This document shows, piece by piece, positions 48,132 to 58,300 of a stretch of DNA of 64,000 nt (positions are counted from its first letter, which is position 1; every line of letters starts with the position of its first letter). The notes under the pieces are model-generated. The model did no database searches. It was not told the origin of the DNA and worked only from the letters and a program-made list of their open reading frames with translations. Position numbers and translations under genes: made by a program. Origin of the DNA: UBA4729 sp039931245 (GTDB lineage: Bacteria > Patescibacteriota > Saccharimonadia > Saccharimonadales > UBA4665); the NCBI GenBank assembly GCA_039931245.1, contig JBDTSH010000014.1, positions 1-64,000 on the forward strand. Reading direction: 5' to 3'.

Positions 48132-49295
48132 ATGGAATTAGACTTTAAACAACTCAGTGTGGCGATCCGCACTATCGCTGAAGAAAAGAACTTACCGGAA
48201 GCGGCTGTCCAGGAGATTGTTGAACAAGCACTAGCCGCCGCTTATCGCCGTGACTATGGCGACCGTGAACAGGAAGTGCGGGTCAGCATGAACCTCAACA
48301 CCGGTGATGTCGATGCCTACGTCACCAAAGAAGTCGTCGAGCGCGTCGGTGACCCGGCCTACGAAATTAGCCTGGTCGACGCCAGTGTCATGAAGAAGAC
48401 CGCCGCTATTGGCGATATGGTCGAGATCCATGAACACGTCGAAAGTTTTGGACGCGTTGCCGCCCAAACCGCCAAGCAAGTGATCCTGCAGCGCCTCCGC
48501 GAAGCTGAGCGCGAAATTGTCATGGACGAGTACGAAGATAAAATCGGGACCGTAATTAACGCCACCGTCGCCCGCGTCGAAGGCAATATTGTCCGGATTG
48601 ACCTCGGCAAAGCCCAAGGTATTATGCCTCGGAGCGAACAGATCCAGGGCGAGCGCTACTATCCCGGTCAGCGGATCAAGGTGTTTTTGAAGGATGTCGA
48701 ACGGGGCTTTCGCGGTCCCCAATTGGTTGTCTCGCGGGGAAACCGGGAGTTCATCGAATGGCTCTTCCGTGGTGAAGTTCCCGAGATGGAGAGCGGAGCC
48801 GTTGAAATAAAGAACGTCGCCCGCGAAGCCGGTGTGCGCAGTAAAATTGCCGTCGCCAGCAGCGTCCCCGGGGTCGACCCGGTCGGAACCTTTGTGGGCG
48901 GCCATGGCACACGGGTCAATGCCGTGATGAGTGAAGTCGGTGAACAAGAAAAGATCGACATCATTGTTTGGAGCGGTGACACCGTGGAATACATCACTAA
49001 CGCCCTCAGTCCGACTCGGGTCACTCGCGTCCTGCTCGACGAAACCAATAAGAAAGCCAAAGTTCAGGTCCCCGAAGACCAGCTGAGTATTGCCATCGGC
49101 AAGAGCGGTCAAAATGTTCGCTTGGCCAGTAAACTCACCGGCTACGAACTGGATATTGAAGCCGATCGCGCCGAAGTCGCCGGCAGTAGCCACGGCGTCG
49201 AAGAAATCACTGAACTGTCCAAGCAGCCCAAGCTGAAGAAGAAGAGCGAACTTGAGAACAGCTTGCTCGAAGCGATCGAGGAACACGGCGAGTAA
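48132..49295 (+). CDS. nusA: Transcription termination/antitermination factor NusA
   Basis: RNA polymerase-binding protein that promotes pausing and hairpin-dependent termination. The 387 residues have an N-terminal polymerase-binding domain, an S1 domain (about 133-205, IGTVINATVARVEGNIVRIDLGKAQGIMP), and two KH domains (about 225-345, ending LSIAIGKSGQNVRLASKLTGYELDIE). The C-terminal acidic repeats of E. coli are absent, as in most bacteria outside Gammaproteobacteria. AAGGGAG lies 6 nt before the ATG. A terminator in its own leader suggests autoregulation. Confidence 0.96.
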   Translation: MELDFKQLSVAIRTIAEEKNLPEAAVQEIVEQALAAAYRRDYGDREQEVRVSMNLNTGDVDAYVTKEVVERVGDPAYEISLVDASVMKKTAAIGDMVEIHEHVESFGRVAAQTAKQVILQRLREAEREIVMDEYEDKIGTVINATVARVEGNIVRIDLGKAQGIMPRSEQIQGERYYPGQRIKVFLKDVERGFRGPQLVVSRGNREFIEWLFRGEVPEMESGAVEIKNVAREAGVRSKIAVASSVPGVDPVGTFVGGHGTRVNAVMSEVGEQEKIDIIVWSGDTVEYITNALSPTRVTRVLLDETNKKAKVQVPEDQLSIAIGKSGQNVRLASKLTGYELDIEADRAEVAGSSHGVEEITELSKQPKLKKKSELENSLLEAIEEHGE

Positions 49296-49323
49296 CCGTC
49301 TAGGCGAGACCTGTTCGTTGTCG

Positions 49324-49617
49324 GTGGCTGGGCCCAACTTCGACTCGAGTTATACGACGGCCTGCGCGCCGACCTGCCAACAACTCTGGGAGCAGGCTGT
49401 CGCTCGGGGCGTCTCGCCGGATGGCTATGACGAGTATGAAACGGGCGCCGAGCGGGGAGAATGCTCGCACTGGCAAGCCGAATTTTCAGCTGACGCCCTC
49501 CATGTTGTCGACACCCACCTCCGTCGATATGTCATTGTTGACGCCTGTTCTGACTGTGGGGCCGACGTCGGGGAACAGAGTTTTCTGTTCCGCTGTCCGT
49601 TGCCGTTGTCGGATTAA
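49324..49617 (+). CDS. Cysteine-rich hypothetical protein, 97 aa
   Basis: An open frame after nusA with no recognised family. The frame is open back into nusA but those codons are out of frame with nusA, so I start at GTG 49324 (TTG 49318 is also possible). It has CAPTC, a separate CSHWQ, CSDCG and a final Cys, which could form a metal-binding knuckle, and no membrane segment. If not a gene, the 461 bp stretch between nusA and clpC would be unusually long for this genome. Support is modest: no clear ribosome binding site. Confidence 0.45.
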   Translation: MAGPNFDSSYTTACAPTCQQLWEQAVARGVSPDGYDEYETGAERGECSHWQAEFSADALHVVDTHLRRYVIVDACSDCGADVGEQSFLFRCPLPLSD

Positions 49618-49626
49618 AAAAGTTAA

Positions 49627-49653
49627 TTAGCACTCTTGACCTGAGAGTGCTAA
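49627..49653 (+). promoter_or_regulatory. CIRCE operator upstream of clpC
   Basis: TTAGCACTC (49627-49635), 9 bp spacer, GAGTGCTAA (49645-49653). This is the exact CIRCE consensus bound by the heat-shock repressor HrcA. A promoter TTGACC (49636-49641), in the operator spacer, and TATTAT (49659-49664) with 17 bp between them overlap it, so HrcA would block polymerase. Confidence 0.93.
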
Positions 49654-49664
49654 TTTATTATTAT
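49636..49664 (+). promoter_or_regulatory. clpC promoter embedded in CIRCE
   Basis: -35 TTGACC lies in the spacer of the operator and -10 TATTAT follows after 17 bp. The leader to the clpC ATG at 49757 is about 85 nt and holds AAAGGTGAT about 10 nt ahead of the start. Confidence 0.75.
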
Positions 49665-49756
49665 TAAGGGAGTAATTCATTCGTCAGCAGTTTGATTTAT
49701 AACCGGATAAGAATAATTACAGCTAATTCGTAAAGAAAGGTGATATAACAAAAGCT

Positions 49757-52234
49757 ATGATGCCTAACTCACCCGATTTCCAAGAATTTTTAAATCATTT
49801 AACCAACAATGCTTTGCAGAGTTTGAAGCACGCCGATGCCATCGCTCGCGGCCTCGGCAGTGCCTATGTCGGTACCGAACACTTACTGCTCGGTGTCCTG
49901 GCCCAAGACAGCAGCATGGGGTCAAAAATCCTGGAAGGCGCCGGCGTGACGCTCGACCGGGCGCGCTTGGCCTTTAACCTCACTCCCAAAACGCTCGTTA
50001 TCAATATGGGAGCCAAGGGACTGAGCGAAACCGCCAAGCTGACGCTCAAGATGGCCTATGACGTCGCCCAGGATTACAGCCAAGAGTTCTGCGGCACCGA
50101 GCACATTTTATATAGCATCCTAACCCAAAAGAACGCCCGCGCCACCATCCTGCTGCGCGATATGAACATCGACATCGATAGTCTGACGAGTGAACTCGAG
50201 CAATTCTTAAACCGCCAACAATATGAAGAAACGGAAGGCAGCACCGACAACCGACGGCGCGGCAAGAAAGCCAAGAAGACTGCTCTGGATTTTTATGGTA
50301 CCGACTTAACGGCCCAAGCCCGTCAAGGCAAGCTTGACCCAGTGGTCGGTCGGGAAAACCAAATTCGCCGGGTTATTACGATCCTCAACCGGCGCACCAA
50401 AAACAACCCCGTCCTGATCGGTGAACCCGGGGTCGGCAAGACGGCGATTGTTGAGGGCCTGGCCCAGCGCATTGTCGGCGAAGACGTGCCAGATAGTCTG
50501 ATCGATAAGCGTATTGTCATGCTCGATCTGGCGGGAATGATTGCCGGTACTAAATACCGCGGTGAGTTCGAAGAGCGCCTGAAGAAAGTCATGACCGAGC
50601 TCGAGAAGGATACCAAAACCATCGTCTTTATCGACGAGTTGCACCTGATCGTCGGCGCCGGCGCGGCCGAAGGTGCCATGGACGCCGGTAACATCTTAAA
50701 ACCCGCCTTGGCGCGCGGCAAGATACAGGTGATTGGGGCCACCACTACTACCGAGTACACTAAGCACATCGAAAAAGATGCCGCCCTGGAGCGCCGCTTC
50801 CAGCCCATTCAAGTCCCTGAAACTAACTTTGGCGAAACCTTGGCCATCCTCAAGGGGCTGCGCAAACACTACGAAGCCTTCCACGGCGTCAAGATGAGCG
50901 ACGAAGTCCTGTTTGACGCCGTCACTCTGGCCGGTCGCTATATCCAGGACCGCTTCATGCCCGACAAGGCAATCGATCTCATCGACGAAGCGTCCGCCCA
51001 CCTACGGGTCGATAAAGGTAAGACGTCGCCCGAAGTCCGTAAGCTGCAAAAAGAGCTTAAACTCGTTAATACCCGCATCGACGAAGCCGTCGAGGCCGAG
51101 GATTACGAGCGCGCCGCCCAGAGTAAAACCCGGGCCAGCCAAATCCACGAAGAACTCAGCAAGCTGCACGCCACGGTGAAGGCCGCTAAGCGCCTAACCC
51201 TGACAAGCGAAGATTTAGCCGACGTGGTGTCGCGTATGACCGGCGTACCCGTTAAGAAAGTCATTCGCTCCGAAGCTAAATATCTACTGACGCTCGAGAA
51301 GACCCTCAGCAAGTACATTATTGGTCAGAGTGAGGCTGTCATAGCCGTCTCCAAAGCCATCCGGCGCAACCGCTCTGGTATCGCCAGTGAAAAACGCCCG
51401 ATCGGCTCCTTTATATTCCTAGGTCCGACCGGCGTCGGTAAAACCGAACTGGCCCGGGTCTTAGCCCGTGAATTTTTTGGCAGTGAAAGCTCCCTAATTA
51501 AGATAGATATGAGTGAGTTCGGTGAGGCTCATAACGTGTCGCGTCTGGTCGGCGCCCCGGCCGGTTACGTCGGCTATGACGAGGGTGGTCAGCTAACCGA
51601 CAAGATCCGCCGCCAACCCTATAGCTTGGTCTTATTTGATGAAATCGAAAAAGCCCACCCCGATGTCTTTAACATGCTTCTGCAGATGCTGGAAGACGGT
51701 TATTTGACGGACGCTAAAGGCCGGCGCATCGATTTCACGAATACCATCGTCATCATGACGAGTAATATCGGTGCCCAAAAATTGCAAAAAGAAGCCGACT
51801 TTGGCTTTCACGCCACGAGCGGTGATGACCTCAAGGATCTTGAAGTTCTGCACGAAGCCAACAAGAGCCGAGTACTCGATGAGCTCAAGAAGATGATGCG
51901 GCCCGAACTCCTCAACCGGATCGACAAAACGATTGTCTTTCACGGCCTGTCCCAGAAGGATATCTATAAGATCATTGACTTGCAAATTGATGAACTCAAG
52001 TCGCGCTTACAACGCAAAGGTTTGAGTGTCCAACTATCGGCTGCCGCCAAGGCGTACTTGGTCGAGAAAGGCTACGATGCCCACAACGGCGTGCGCCCGT
52101 TGCGGCGCTTGATCCAGGACACCATTGAAGACCACGTGGCGGTCGATTTACTCGATGAAAAGTTTGCCAAAGGTGATATCATTCAGGTAGCCGCCAAACA
52201 CGGTGAGCTCGCCTATGTCACTACGAACGAATAA
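49757..52234 (+). CDS. clpC: ATP-dependent Clp protease ATP-binding subunit ClpC
   Basis: A double AAA+ unfoldase of 825 residues that feeds substrates to ClpP. It has an N-terminal Clp_N domain (about 10-150, GTEHLLLGVLAQ), AAA-1 with Walker A GEPGVGKTAI and Walker B, the UVR-like middle segment (EAEDYERAAQSKTRASQIHEEL), AAA-2 with Walker A GPTGVGKTEL and Walker B LVLFDEIEKAHPD, and the C-terminal D2 small domain. The UVR motif marks ClpC rather than ClpA/B. Controlled by CIRCE. ATG doublet at 49757/49760; either start is possible. Its end overlaps the next gene by 20 bp. Confidence 0.96.
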   Translation: MMPNSPDFQEFLNHLTNNALQSLKHADAIARGLGSAYVGTEHLLLGVLAQDSSMGSKILEGAGVTLDRARLAFNLTPKTLVINMGAKGLSETAKLTLKMAYDVAQDYSQEFCGTEHILYSILTQKNARATILLRDMNIDIDSLTSELEQFLNRQQYEETEGSTDNRRRGKKAKKTALDFYGTDLTAQARQGKLDPVVGRENQIRRVITILNRRTKNNPVLIGEPGVGKTAIVEGLAQRIVGEDVPDSLIDKRIVMLDLAGMIAGTKYRGEFEERLKKVMTELEKDTKTIVFIDELHLIVGAGAAEGAMDAGNILKPALARGKIQVIGATTTTEYTKHIEKDAALERRFQPIQVPETNFGETLAILKGLRKHYEAFHGVKMSDEVLFDAVTLAGRYIQDRFMPDKAIDLIDEASAHLRVDKGKTSPEVRKLQKELKLVNTRIDEAVEAEDYERAAQSKTRASQIHEELSKLHATVKAAKRLTLTSEDLADVVSRMTGVPVKKVIRSEAKYLLTLEKTLSKYIIGQSEAVIAVSKAIRRNRSGIASEKRPIGSFIFLGPTGVGKTELARVLAREFFGSESSLIKIDMSEFGEAHNVSRLVGAPAGYVGYDEGGQLTDKIRRQPYSLVLFDEIEKAHPDVFNMLLQMLEDGYLTDAKGRRIDFTNTIVIMTSNIGAQKLQKEADFGFHATSGDDLKDLEVLHEANKSRVLDELKKMMRPELLNRIDKTIVFHGLSQKDIYKIIDLQIDELKSRLQRKGLSVQLSAAAKAYLVEKGYDAHNGVRPLRRLIQDTIEDHVAVDLLDEKFAKGDIIQVAAKHGELAYVTTNE

Positions 52235-53225
52235 CCTGCCACTCCCCCCTCGAAATCGTCGCACCGGGCGCACCAGCTTTCTATTGGCCACGCTAGCGAT
52301 CGTCTTGGTGGCCGTATTTAACCTCCAAGCTATCACCGATTGGCTCGCCCTCCGCAACTACCAGCCGCCGGCCGCGCTGGCCGCCTTGGCGGAACAGACG
52401 ACCATGACGCCGGAGGCTCGGCGGGTGTTCTATGTCAATCATCCCGAGCTCAACTCCAAAGCGGCCTTTGGTAACTTTTGCCCCAGCGACCAACGCGAGA
52501 AAACTATTATCTTAGGCTGCTATCACGGCAACCAACACGGTATCTTTCTGCTGGATGTGTCCGACCCGCGCTTGAGCGGTGTCGAAGACGTCACGGCGGC
52601 TCACGAGATGCTGCACGCCGAGTACGATCGATTGAGCTCCCGTGAGCGGGGCCGGGTCGATGCCATGCTGCAGGCCTATTTCGATAATGACCTCCATGAC
52701 CAGCGTATTATCGACACCATCGCGGCCTATCGGACATCGGAGCCCAAAGACGTCGTCAACGAGATGCATTCGGTCTTCGGCAGCGAGGTCGCGACATTGC
52801 CGAGCGACCTGGCCCAGTATTACCAACGCTATTTTACGAACCGGGCCGCCGTCGTAGCCTACGCCGCCACTTACCAGGACGAATTCACTTCTCGTCAAAC
52901 GGCCGTCGCCCAAGATGACAGACAATTAACGGCCCTCAAAATTCAAATTACCAATGGCCAAGATGGCCTGAAGGCCCGCCAAGCGACCATCACCAGCACG
53001 CAGAAAACTCTCTTAGCCGCCCGCGACCGGGGCGACAGCACGCTGTATAACGCCGGCGTGCCCGGCTATAATGCCATGATCAATGACTATAACAGCCAGG
53101 TCGAGGCGGTGCGGACGGCGATTGAAAGCTATAACGCTCTGGTGACCAGCCGAAACGCTATTGCCCTGGAAGAAGCAGCCTTAGCCAGTGAACTCAGCTC
53201 ATCGGTGACCCCCATCAGTCACTAA
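52215..53225 (+). CDS. Membrane-anchored putative HExxH metalloprotease
   Basis: A 336-residue protein with an N-terminal basic region, one membrane segment (about 20-38, FLLATLAIVLVAVFNL), a domain with the zinc motif H130-E131-M-L-H134 in VTAAHEMLHAEYDRL, a conserved-looking NEMHSVFGSE with Glu183 that could be the third ligand, and a C-terminal coiled coil (about 220-336). Gene starts inside clpC's last codons; an alternative GTG lies 12 bp upstream. I do not recognise a named family. Topology is probably extracytoplasmic for the protease domain. The co-location with clpC suggests a proteostasis link, which is inference. Confidence 0.72.
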   Translation: MSLRTNNLPLPPRNRRTGRTSFLLATLAIVLVAVFNLQAITDWLALRNYQPPAALAALAEQTTMTPEARRVFYVNHPELNSKAAFGNFCPSDQREKTIILGCYHGNQHGIFLLDVSDPRLSGVEDVTAAHEMLHAEYDRLSSRERGRVDAMLQAYFDNDLHDQRIIDTIAAYRTSEPKDVVNEMHSVFGSEVATLPSDLAQYYQRYFTNRAAVVAYAATYQDEFTSRQTAVAQDDRQLTALKIQITNGQDGLKARQATITSTQKTLLAARDRGDSTLYNAGVPGYNAMINDYNSQVEAVRTAIESYNALVTSRNAIALEEAALASELSSSVTPISH

Positions 53226-53267
53226 TTTCCCTAACGGTGTTAGACTAAAGCGAGAGAAGGAGACAAA

Positions 53268-54620
53268 GTGGCTAAAAAAGCGATCGCCAACTACGTGTGC
53301 AATAGCTGTGGTGCCCAAGCGGCGTCGTGGAGCGGTCGTTGTGCTGTCTGCGGCGAATGGAACACCTTGCAAGAGCAGTTGTCGCCGGCCGGGTTGGCCA
53401 GCAGTGTGGCGGGAGGCCGGGTGTTGAAGTCTCAATCGGTGGCCACTTCAGTTGAATACGACCAGCCACGTTTGTTATGCGGTCTGTCCGACGTCGACGC
53501 CGTTCTCGGCGGCGGCTTCGTCGCCGGCAGTGTCAACTTGATTGCCGGACAACCGGGTATCGGTAAGAGCACTCTCTTGTTACAAGTCGCCTACGCCATC
53601 GCCGGTAGGGTGCCCGTCCTCTATGTTAGTGGGGAGGAGTCAGCCTACCAGATTGGCTTACGGGCCGAACGCTTAGGCACTCTGCGTCCCGAGCTGCGCC
53701 TGGCCACGACCAGTTCGGCCGATGATATTGCCGCGACGATTGCCAGCGGCAAGTACAAACTGGTCGTCGTTGATTCCATTCAGACAATTACGAGTGCGGC
53801 GATTACTTCGGCGGCCGGCACCGTTTCGCAGATTACCAATAGCACTCAACTTATTACCCTCGCCGCCAAGCAGACTAACACCGCGGTGATTTTAGTCGGT
53901 CATGTCACGAAAGAAGGCGCCATTGCCGGTCCGAAAGTCCTGGAACACGTCGTCGATGTGGTGCTCCAGCTCGAAGGTGATCGTTATGGCGGTTTTAAGG
54001 TCCTGCGCGCCGTCAAAAACCGCTTTGGCTCGACCAACGAAGCCGGCATCTTTGAAATGGTCGAGCAGGGCCTTATGCCGGTCGCTAACCCCTCCGCCGC
54101 CTTGTTAGCCGAACGCCAAGTCAGCGACGGCTCGGTCGTGCTGGCCACGCTCGAAGGCACCCGCCCCTTGCTCGTCGAAGTCCAAGCGCTAGTCAATCGC
54201 ACTAGCTACGGCTATCCGAAACGAGCCGCCAGTGGCTTTGATCTCAATCGCCTCAACTTACTCGTGGCGATGTTAGAGCGTCGCACCAAACTAAACTTAG
54301 GCGACCAGGATATTTACATCAACATCGTCGGCGGCATGCAGATCCGCGAGCCGGCCGCCGACTTGGCGATTTGTCTGGCGATCGGGTCGGCTGCCAAAGG
54401 TCTGCAACTCAAACAAAACGCCGTCGTCTTCGGTGAAGTGGGCTTGAGCGGGGAAGTCCGTCACGTCCCGCACGCCGACCGGCGCTTAGCCGAAGCTAAA
54501 AAACTCGGTTTTGACGGGGCGATCGGCCCGGTCCAAAAAATGGGTAAAAAACTACCGTTACTGCATGGTGTCCCCGATGTCCGAACCGCTCTCAATCAAT
54601 TTCTTGAAAAAGACTCCTAG
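53268..54620 (+). CDS. radA: DNA repair protein RadA
   Basis: RecA-related helicase that speeds branch migration in recombination. The 450 residues carry the zinc finger C11-x2-C14-x10-C25-x2-C28 (CNSCGAQAASWSGRCAVCGEW), Walker A GQPGIGKSTLL (about 95-105), the RadA motif KNRFGSTNE, and the C-terminal Lon-like domain (about 285-450, DIYINIVGGMQIREPAADLA). GTG start at 53268 with AAGGAG 10 nt ahead. Its stop overlaps the next GTG (TAGTG). Confidence 0.97.
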   Translation: MAKKAIANYVCNSCGAQAASWSGRCAVCGEWNTLQEQLSPAGLASSVAGGRVLKSQSVATSVEYDQPRLLCGLSDVDAVLGGGFVAGSVNLIAGQPGIGKSTLLLQVAYAIAGRVPVLYVSGEESAYQIGLRAERLGTLRPELRLATTSSADDIAATIASGKYKLVVVDSIQTITSAAITSAAGTVSQITNSTQLITLAAKQTNTAVILVGHVTKEGAIAGPKVLEHVVDVVLQLEGDRYGGFKVLRAVKNRFGSTNEAGIFEMVEQGLMPVANPSAALLAERQVSDGSVVLATLEGTRPLLVEVQALVNRTSYGYPKRAASGFDLNRLNLLVAMLERRTKLNLGDQDIYINIVGGMQIREPAADLAICLAIGSAAKGLQLKQNAVVFGEVGLSGEVRHVPHADRRLAEAKKLGFDGAIGPVQKMGKKLPLLHGVPDVRTALNQFLEKDS

Positions 54621-55303
54621 TGGTCTACTTCGACACCGCTCTGTTGCTAATAATTATCGGCTTACTGCTATGGCGGATGAACCTCTCGCGGTCGGCTAGG
54701 GCGCCGGGCCAGTCAATCATTCTGGATTCCTGCGCCCTGATCGATGGGCGTATTATCGATATCTATCAAGCCGGTTTCCTGAGTGGCCAACTTGTTATTC
54801 CGGAGTTTATCGTTGCCGAGTTGCAGTTGCTGGCCGATGGCAAGGACGCCTATAAACGGGAACGCGCCCGCTTTGGTTTGGAGATTGCCAAACAGTTGCG
54901 GGCCCTACCGGGTGGCACCGTCCTGCTGGCAGCTCAGGATTTCCGGCACCTCCAGTTGGTCGATGATAAACTCGTCGCCTTGGCGCAACATATGCCCGCC
55001 AGCCTTTATACGACTGATTTTAACCTTGGTAAAGTCGCGGCCATTAAAGGGGTTGCTGTTTTGAATGTCAATGAGTTGGCGCAACGCCTTCGCCCGAGCG
55101 CTTTGCCCGGTGAGCAGGTAACGGTCACGCTGATTCGAAAGGGCCAAGGGAAAAATCAGGCCGTCGGGTACCTCGAGGACGGCACTATGGTGGTCGTCGA
55201 CGACGCCCAGAAACTCATCGGCAAAACGGTAGCGGTCACGGTCATGAAGATGCACCAAAGTGTTTCAGGCAAAATGATCTTCGCGCACGCTCAGCGAGGT
55301 TAG
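54620..55303 (+). CDS. PIN-TRAM domain ribonuclease-like protein
   Basis: A 227-residue protein with one membrane segment at the start (FDTALLLIIIGLLLWRM), a PIN nuclease domain (about 30-155) with the first Asp in ILDSCALIDGRI, a Glu in IPEFIVAELQLLADGKD, and a final acidic block ASLYTTDFNLGKVA, and a C-terminal TRAM domain (about 163-225) for RNA binding. The pairing of radA and a PIN-TRAM gene (yacL in Bacillus) is common in Gram-positive genomes. YacL-type proteins are membrane-linked RNA or DNA-structure nucleases. GTG overlaps the radA stop. Confidence 0.9.
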   Translation: MVYFDTALLLIIIGLLLWRMNLSRSARAPGQSIILDSCALIDGRIIDIYQAGFLSGQLVIPEFIVAELQLLADGKDAYKRERARFGLEIAKQLRALPGGTVLLAAQDFRHLQLVDDKLVALAQHMPASLYTTDFNLGKVAAIKGVAVLNVNELAQRLRPSALPGEQVTVTLIRKGQGKNQAVGYLEDGTMVVVDDAQKLIGKTVAVTVMKMHQSVSGKMIFAHAQRG

Positions 55304-55311
55304 GGTTCTGG

Positions 55312-58300
55312 CTACGGTCCAGAATTCCAAGTAACGGTATTTGACGTCGAGTTCGTCCCGCCGATTGCGGTTAAGTTAGCACTGTAATCTTTATTCTTGT
55401 TCAAGCCAGTGACGGCGCCAGGTGAAGCGGGGAAAGTTGAACAGGCGCCGCCCGGACCAGTGACACAAAGTTTATAGGCACTGGCACCAGAAATATTGTT
55501 CCAGCTGAAGTTAGCCGTTGCGCCCGCGTGCGTGTCCAGGTTTAGGGTGAGCGCCTGGGGCGCTATTACTAAATTTATAGTGGCCGTGTCCGTTCCCTGG
55601 TAGAGGACACTATCAGTGACCGTCGCGCTCAGCGTGGCCGCCCCGCTCGACGTCGGGTTATAGGTAAACGACACGGTGCTGGGGGAGTCACTGACCCCTT
55701 CGGTCTTTATGGACTGGCCATTGAGGCTAAAATTAACGCTGCCGGGGAAACTCGGGAATTGACTATCGGATAGGGCGTGGGTACCTTGGGTGACAGTGGC
55801 CGTGATAGTACAGCTTGTGTCACAGGTATCGGGCGCGTTGAGGGTAATGACTGGGGGCGCATCGTTACAGTTGTGGACGTCGTCAGTCGGGGCCGCGGCC
55901 GTCGCCGTGGTGGAGCTGTTGGCGCTAGCAATGTTGGCTTTCCCACCGTTGAAGATGTCAATGTTCCAGAAGGCCGCATTACCGTTCGTCACGGTTTGCT
56001 TGGCGTAGGCCGGGGTACAACTGGTGGCGACTTTGCCGGATACTTTATCGGTAGTTTGGGACGAACCGGTCTTGGCGGCGGTGCCCCCAATATACCAGCC
56101 GGGGTACAAATCGTTGGTCGGGCTCGGTTCGATATCGCCGAAGTGAATGTGATTGCGTACTACGAAGGCCGGCGCGGTCTTGATGGTGGCCGGCTGGACC
56201 CAGTTGTTGGCTTTAACACCGGTGTGGGCGTATTCCATCCAACCGCGGGTTAGGGGCTCGGTCAGGTTTTCCATCGATGTCGTCAGGGTGACGTGTCGGG
56301 TGTGGTTGCCGACCCACGACACGACGGCATATTTGTTGGACCAGCTGGTCATTAAGCCGTCGTAGCCGTCGTTGGTGGTACCAGTTTTAACGGCGAAGTT
56401 CCAGCCTTGGAAACGGTGGAATTTGTAACCGCCGCGGGCCAACGTCGTGCAGTCCGTCGCCGTACATGAGCCGGGCAAGTAACTGGCGTTCGGGTCGCTC
56501 GCCATGTTATTGACGATAAAGGCGGCATCGGCCTTAATGACTTGGTTAACTTTGGGCTGGGTCCATTGGTATTTGGTATGATTGGCGGCGTCGGTGATTT
56601 TGAGGATGTAAGTCCGCGGGATGGCGTTACCGAGACGGGCGAGGGTCGACAGGCCGTTGACGTGGTCATCGAGGTGGAGGAACGCTCCATCTCCAATGGC
56701 TGAAGCGCCGTAACACTGTGTTGTTTCGGTCAAAGCTTCGTCGCCGTAACAATTGTAGGTGCTGCGGTTTTTCTGCTGGTCATAGCTGTTGGCCATCATC
56801 GCCGATGCGGTACTAATAACCTTATTAATGGACGTGACGTGGCCGGTACTGGTGTCGTTGGGGGAGGCCGAGAGCATGGCTTTGACAGCCGGGACGTTGC
56901 GGGAGCCGCCCAGGGCGTAGCGTAAGGAAAGCGGCCCCGGGTAGATAAAGTCATAGTCGGTTAAACAGTTGCCGCCGTTTTTGGGCAGCTGTTTGTTGGT
57001 GCAGGGATAGCCCGGCAGGACCGTCTGGGTATCGTAGAGGACCGAGCCGGCGCCGACGTTATTATTGTCGTTAATCATCGTCGCGTAGTCATATGGTTTA
57101 AAGCTCGAGCCTGGCGGGATCAAAATGCCGGCGGCATAGTTATCTTGACCGTGGTCAGGGTTGTTAAAATCGGTACCCCCGACCAGCGAAACTATTTGAC
57201 CGGTTTGGACGTCTTCACCGACCATGGCTTCTTCGTCGGCGCCGTAACGGGACACGTTCCGTAAGTTTGATGCTACCAGCGATTCGGCTTTGTCTTGTAA
57301 GTTCATATCGAGGGTCGTCGTGACTTTCCAGCCCCCGCGTTGGACTAGGGTGGCCCCGTACTTCTCTTGGAGTTGGGCCTTGGCGGACAGTACGAAATAG
57401 GGGGCTTTGATGCCGGCGTATTTGGGTGTTTGCGGGTGGACTTGAGCGAGAATGTCGACTTTTTTGGCCTCGTCGGCTTGGGCTTGGGTAATGTATTTTT
57501 GCTCGGCCATTTGATTGAGGATATAGTGCTGGCGGTTGAGCAGGGCCGGCGCATTGAAGCTATCGGCTGTGACGGCCGGGTTAAAGCGGGCGCTGGCGTA
57601 CGGTGAGTAATAACTCGGTGACTGGGGGATGGCGGCCAGCATGGCGGCTTGGGGAAGGGTCAGATTCTTGGCATCAGTCTGGAAGTAATCGCGGGCGGCC
57701 GTTTCGACACCGTAGTCCACGCCGCCATAGGGGGCGATGTTGAGATAGCCGGTCAAAATATCGGCTTTGGTGTATTCGCGTTCCAGCTCGACGGCTAGAA
57801 TCAGCTCTTTAACTTTACGGGTGACGGTGCGGTTATCAGTCCACTGTTCGTTGAGCTTGACGAGCTGCTGGGTGATGGTCGATCCCCCCTGGACGCTGCC
57901 GCCACCACCGAGAATATCGTGGGTCGCGGCACGGGTAATTCCGCGGACGTCAAAAGCGCCGTGCTTGTAGAAGTTTTTGTCTTCCACGGCGACGGTAGCT
58001 TGCTTCATGAAGGGTGTGATGTCTTTGGTGTCGACCGGCGTCCGCTTGATGGCGTCGTAATCTTGCCAAAGGACGGTGCTGCCGGTACGGTCGTAATAAG
58101 TAATACTGCCGCCGAGGTCACTGCCGGCGATATCTTTGACTTTCGGCAAGTCCTTGCGGAAGTAGGCGAATAGCCCGATAGTCATGAAAAAGCCTATCAA
58201 TATAGCGATGCCGACAATTTTTAGGGCCATGATACCGCCTTCACGGCTCAGCCAGTACTGAGCGACCCGTTTGGGCTGCAGGCGGTGCAATACCCGCTTG

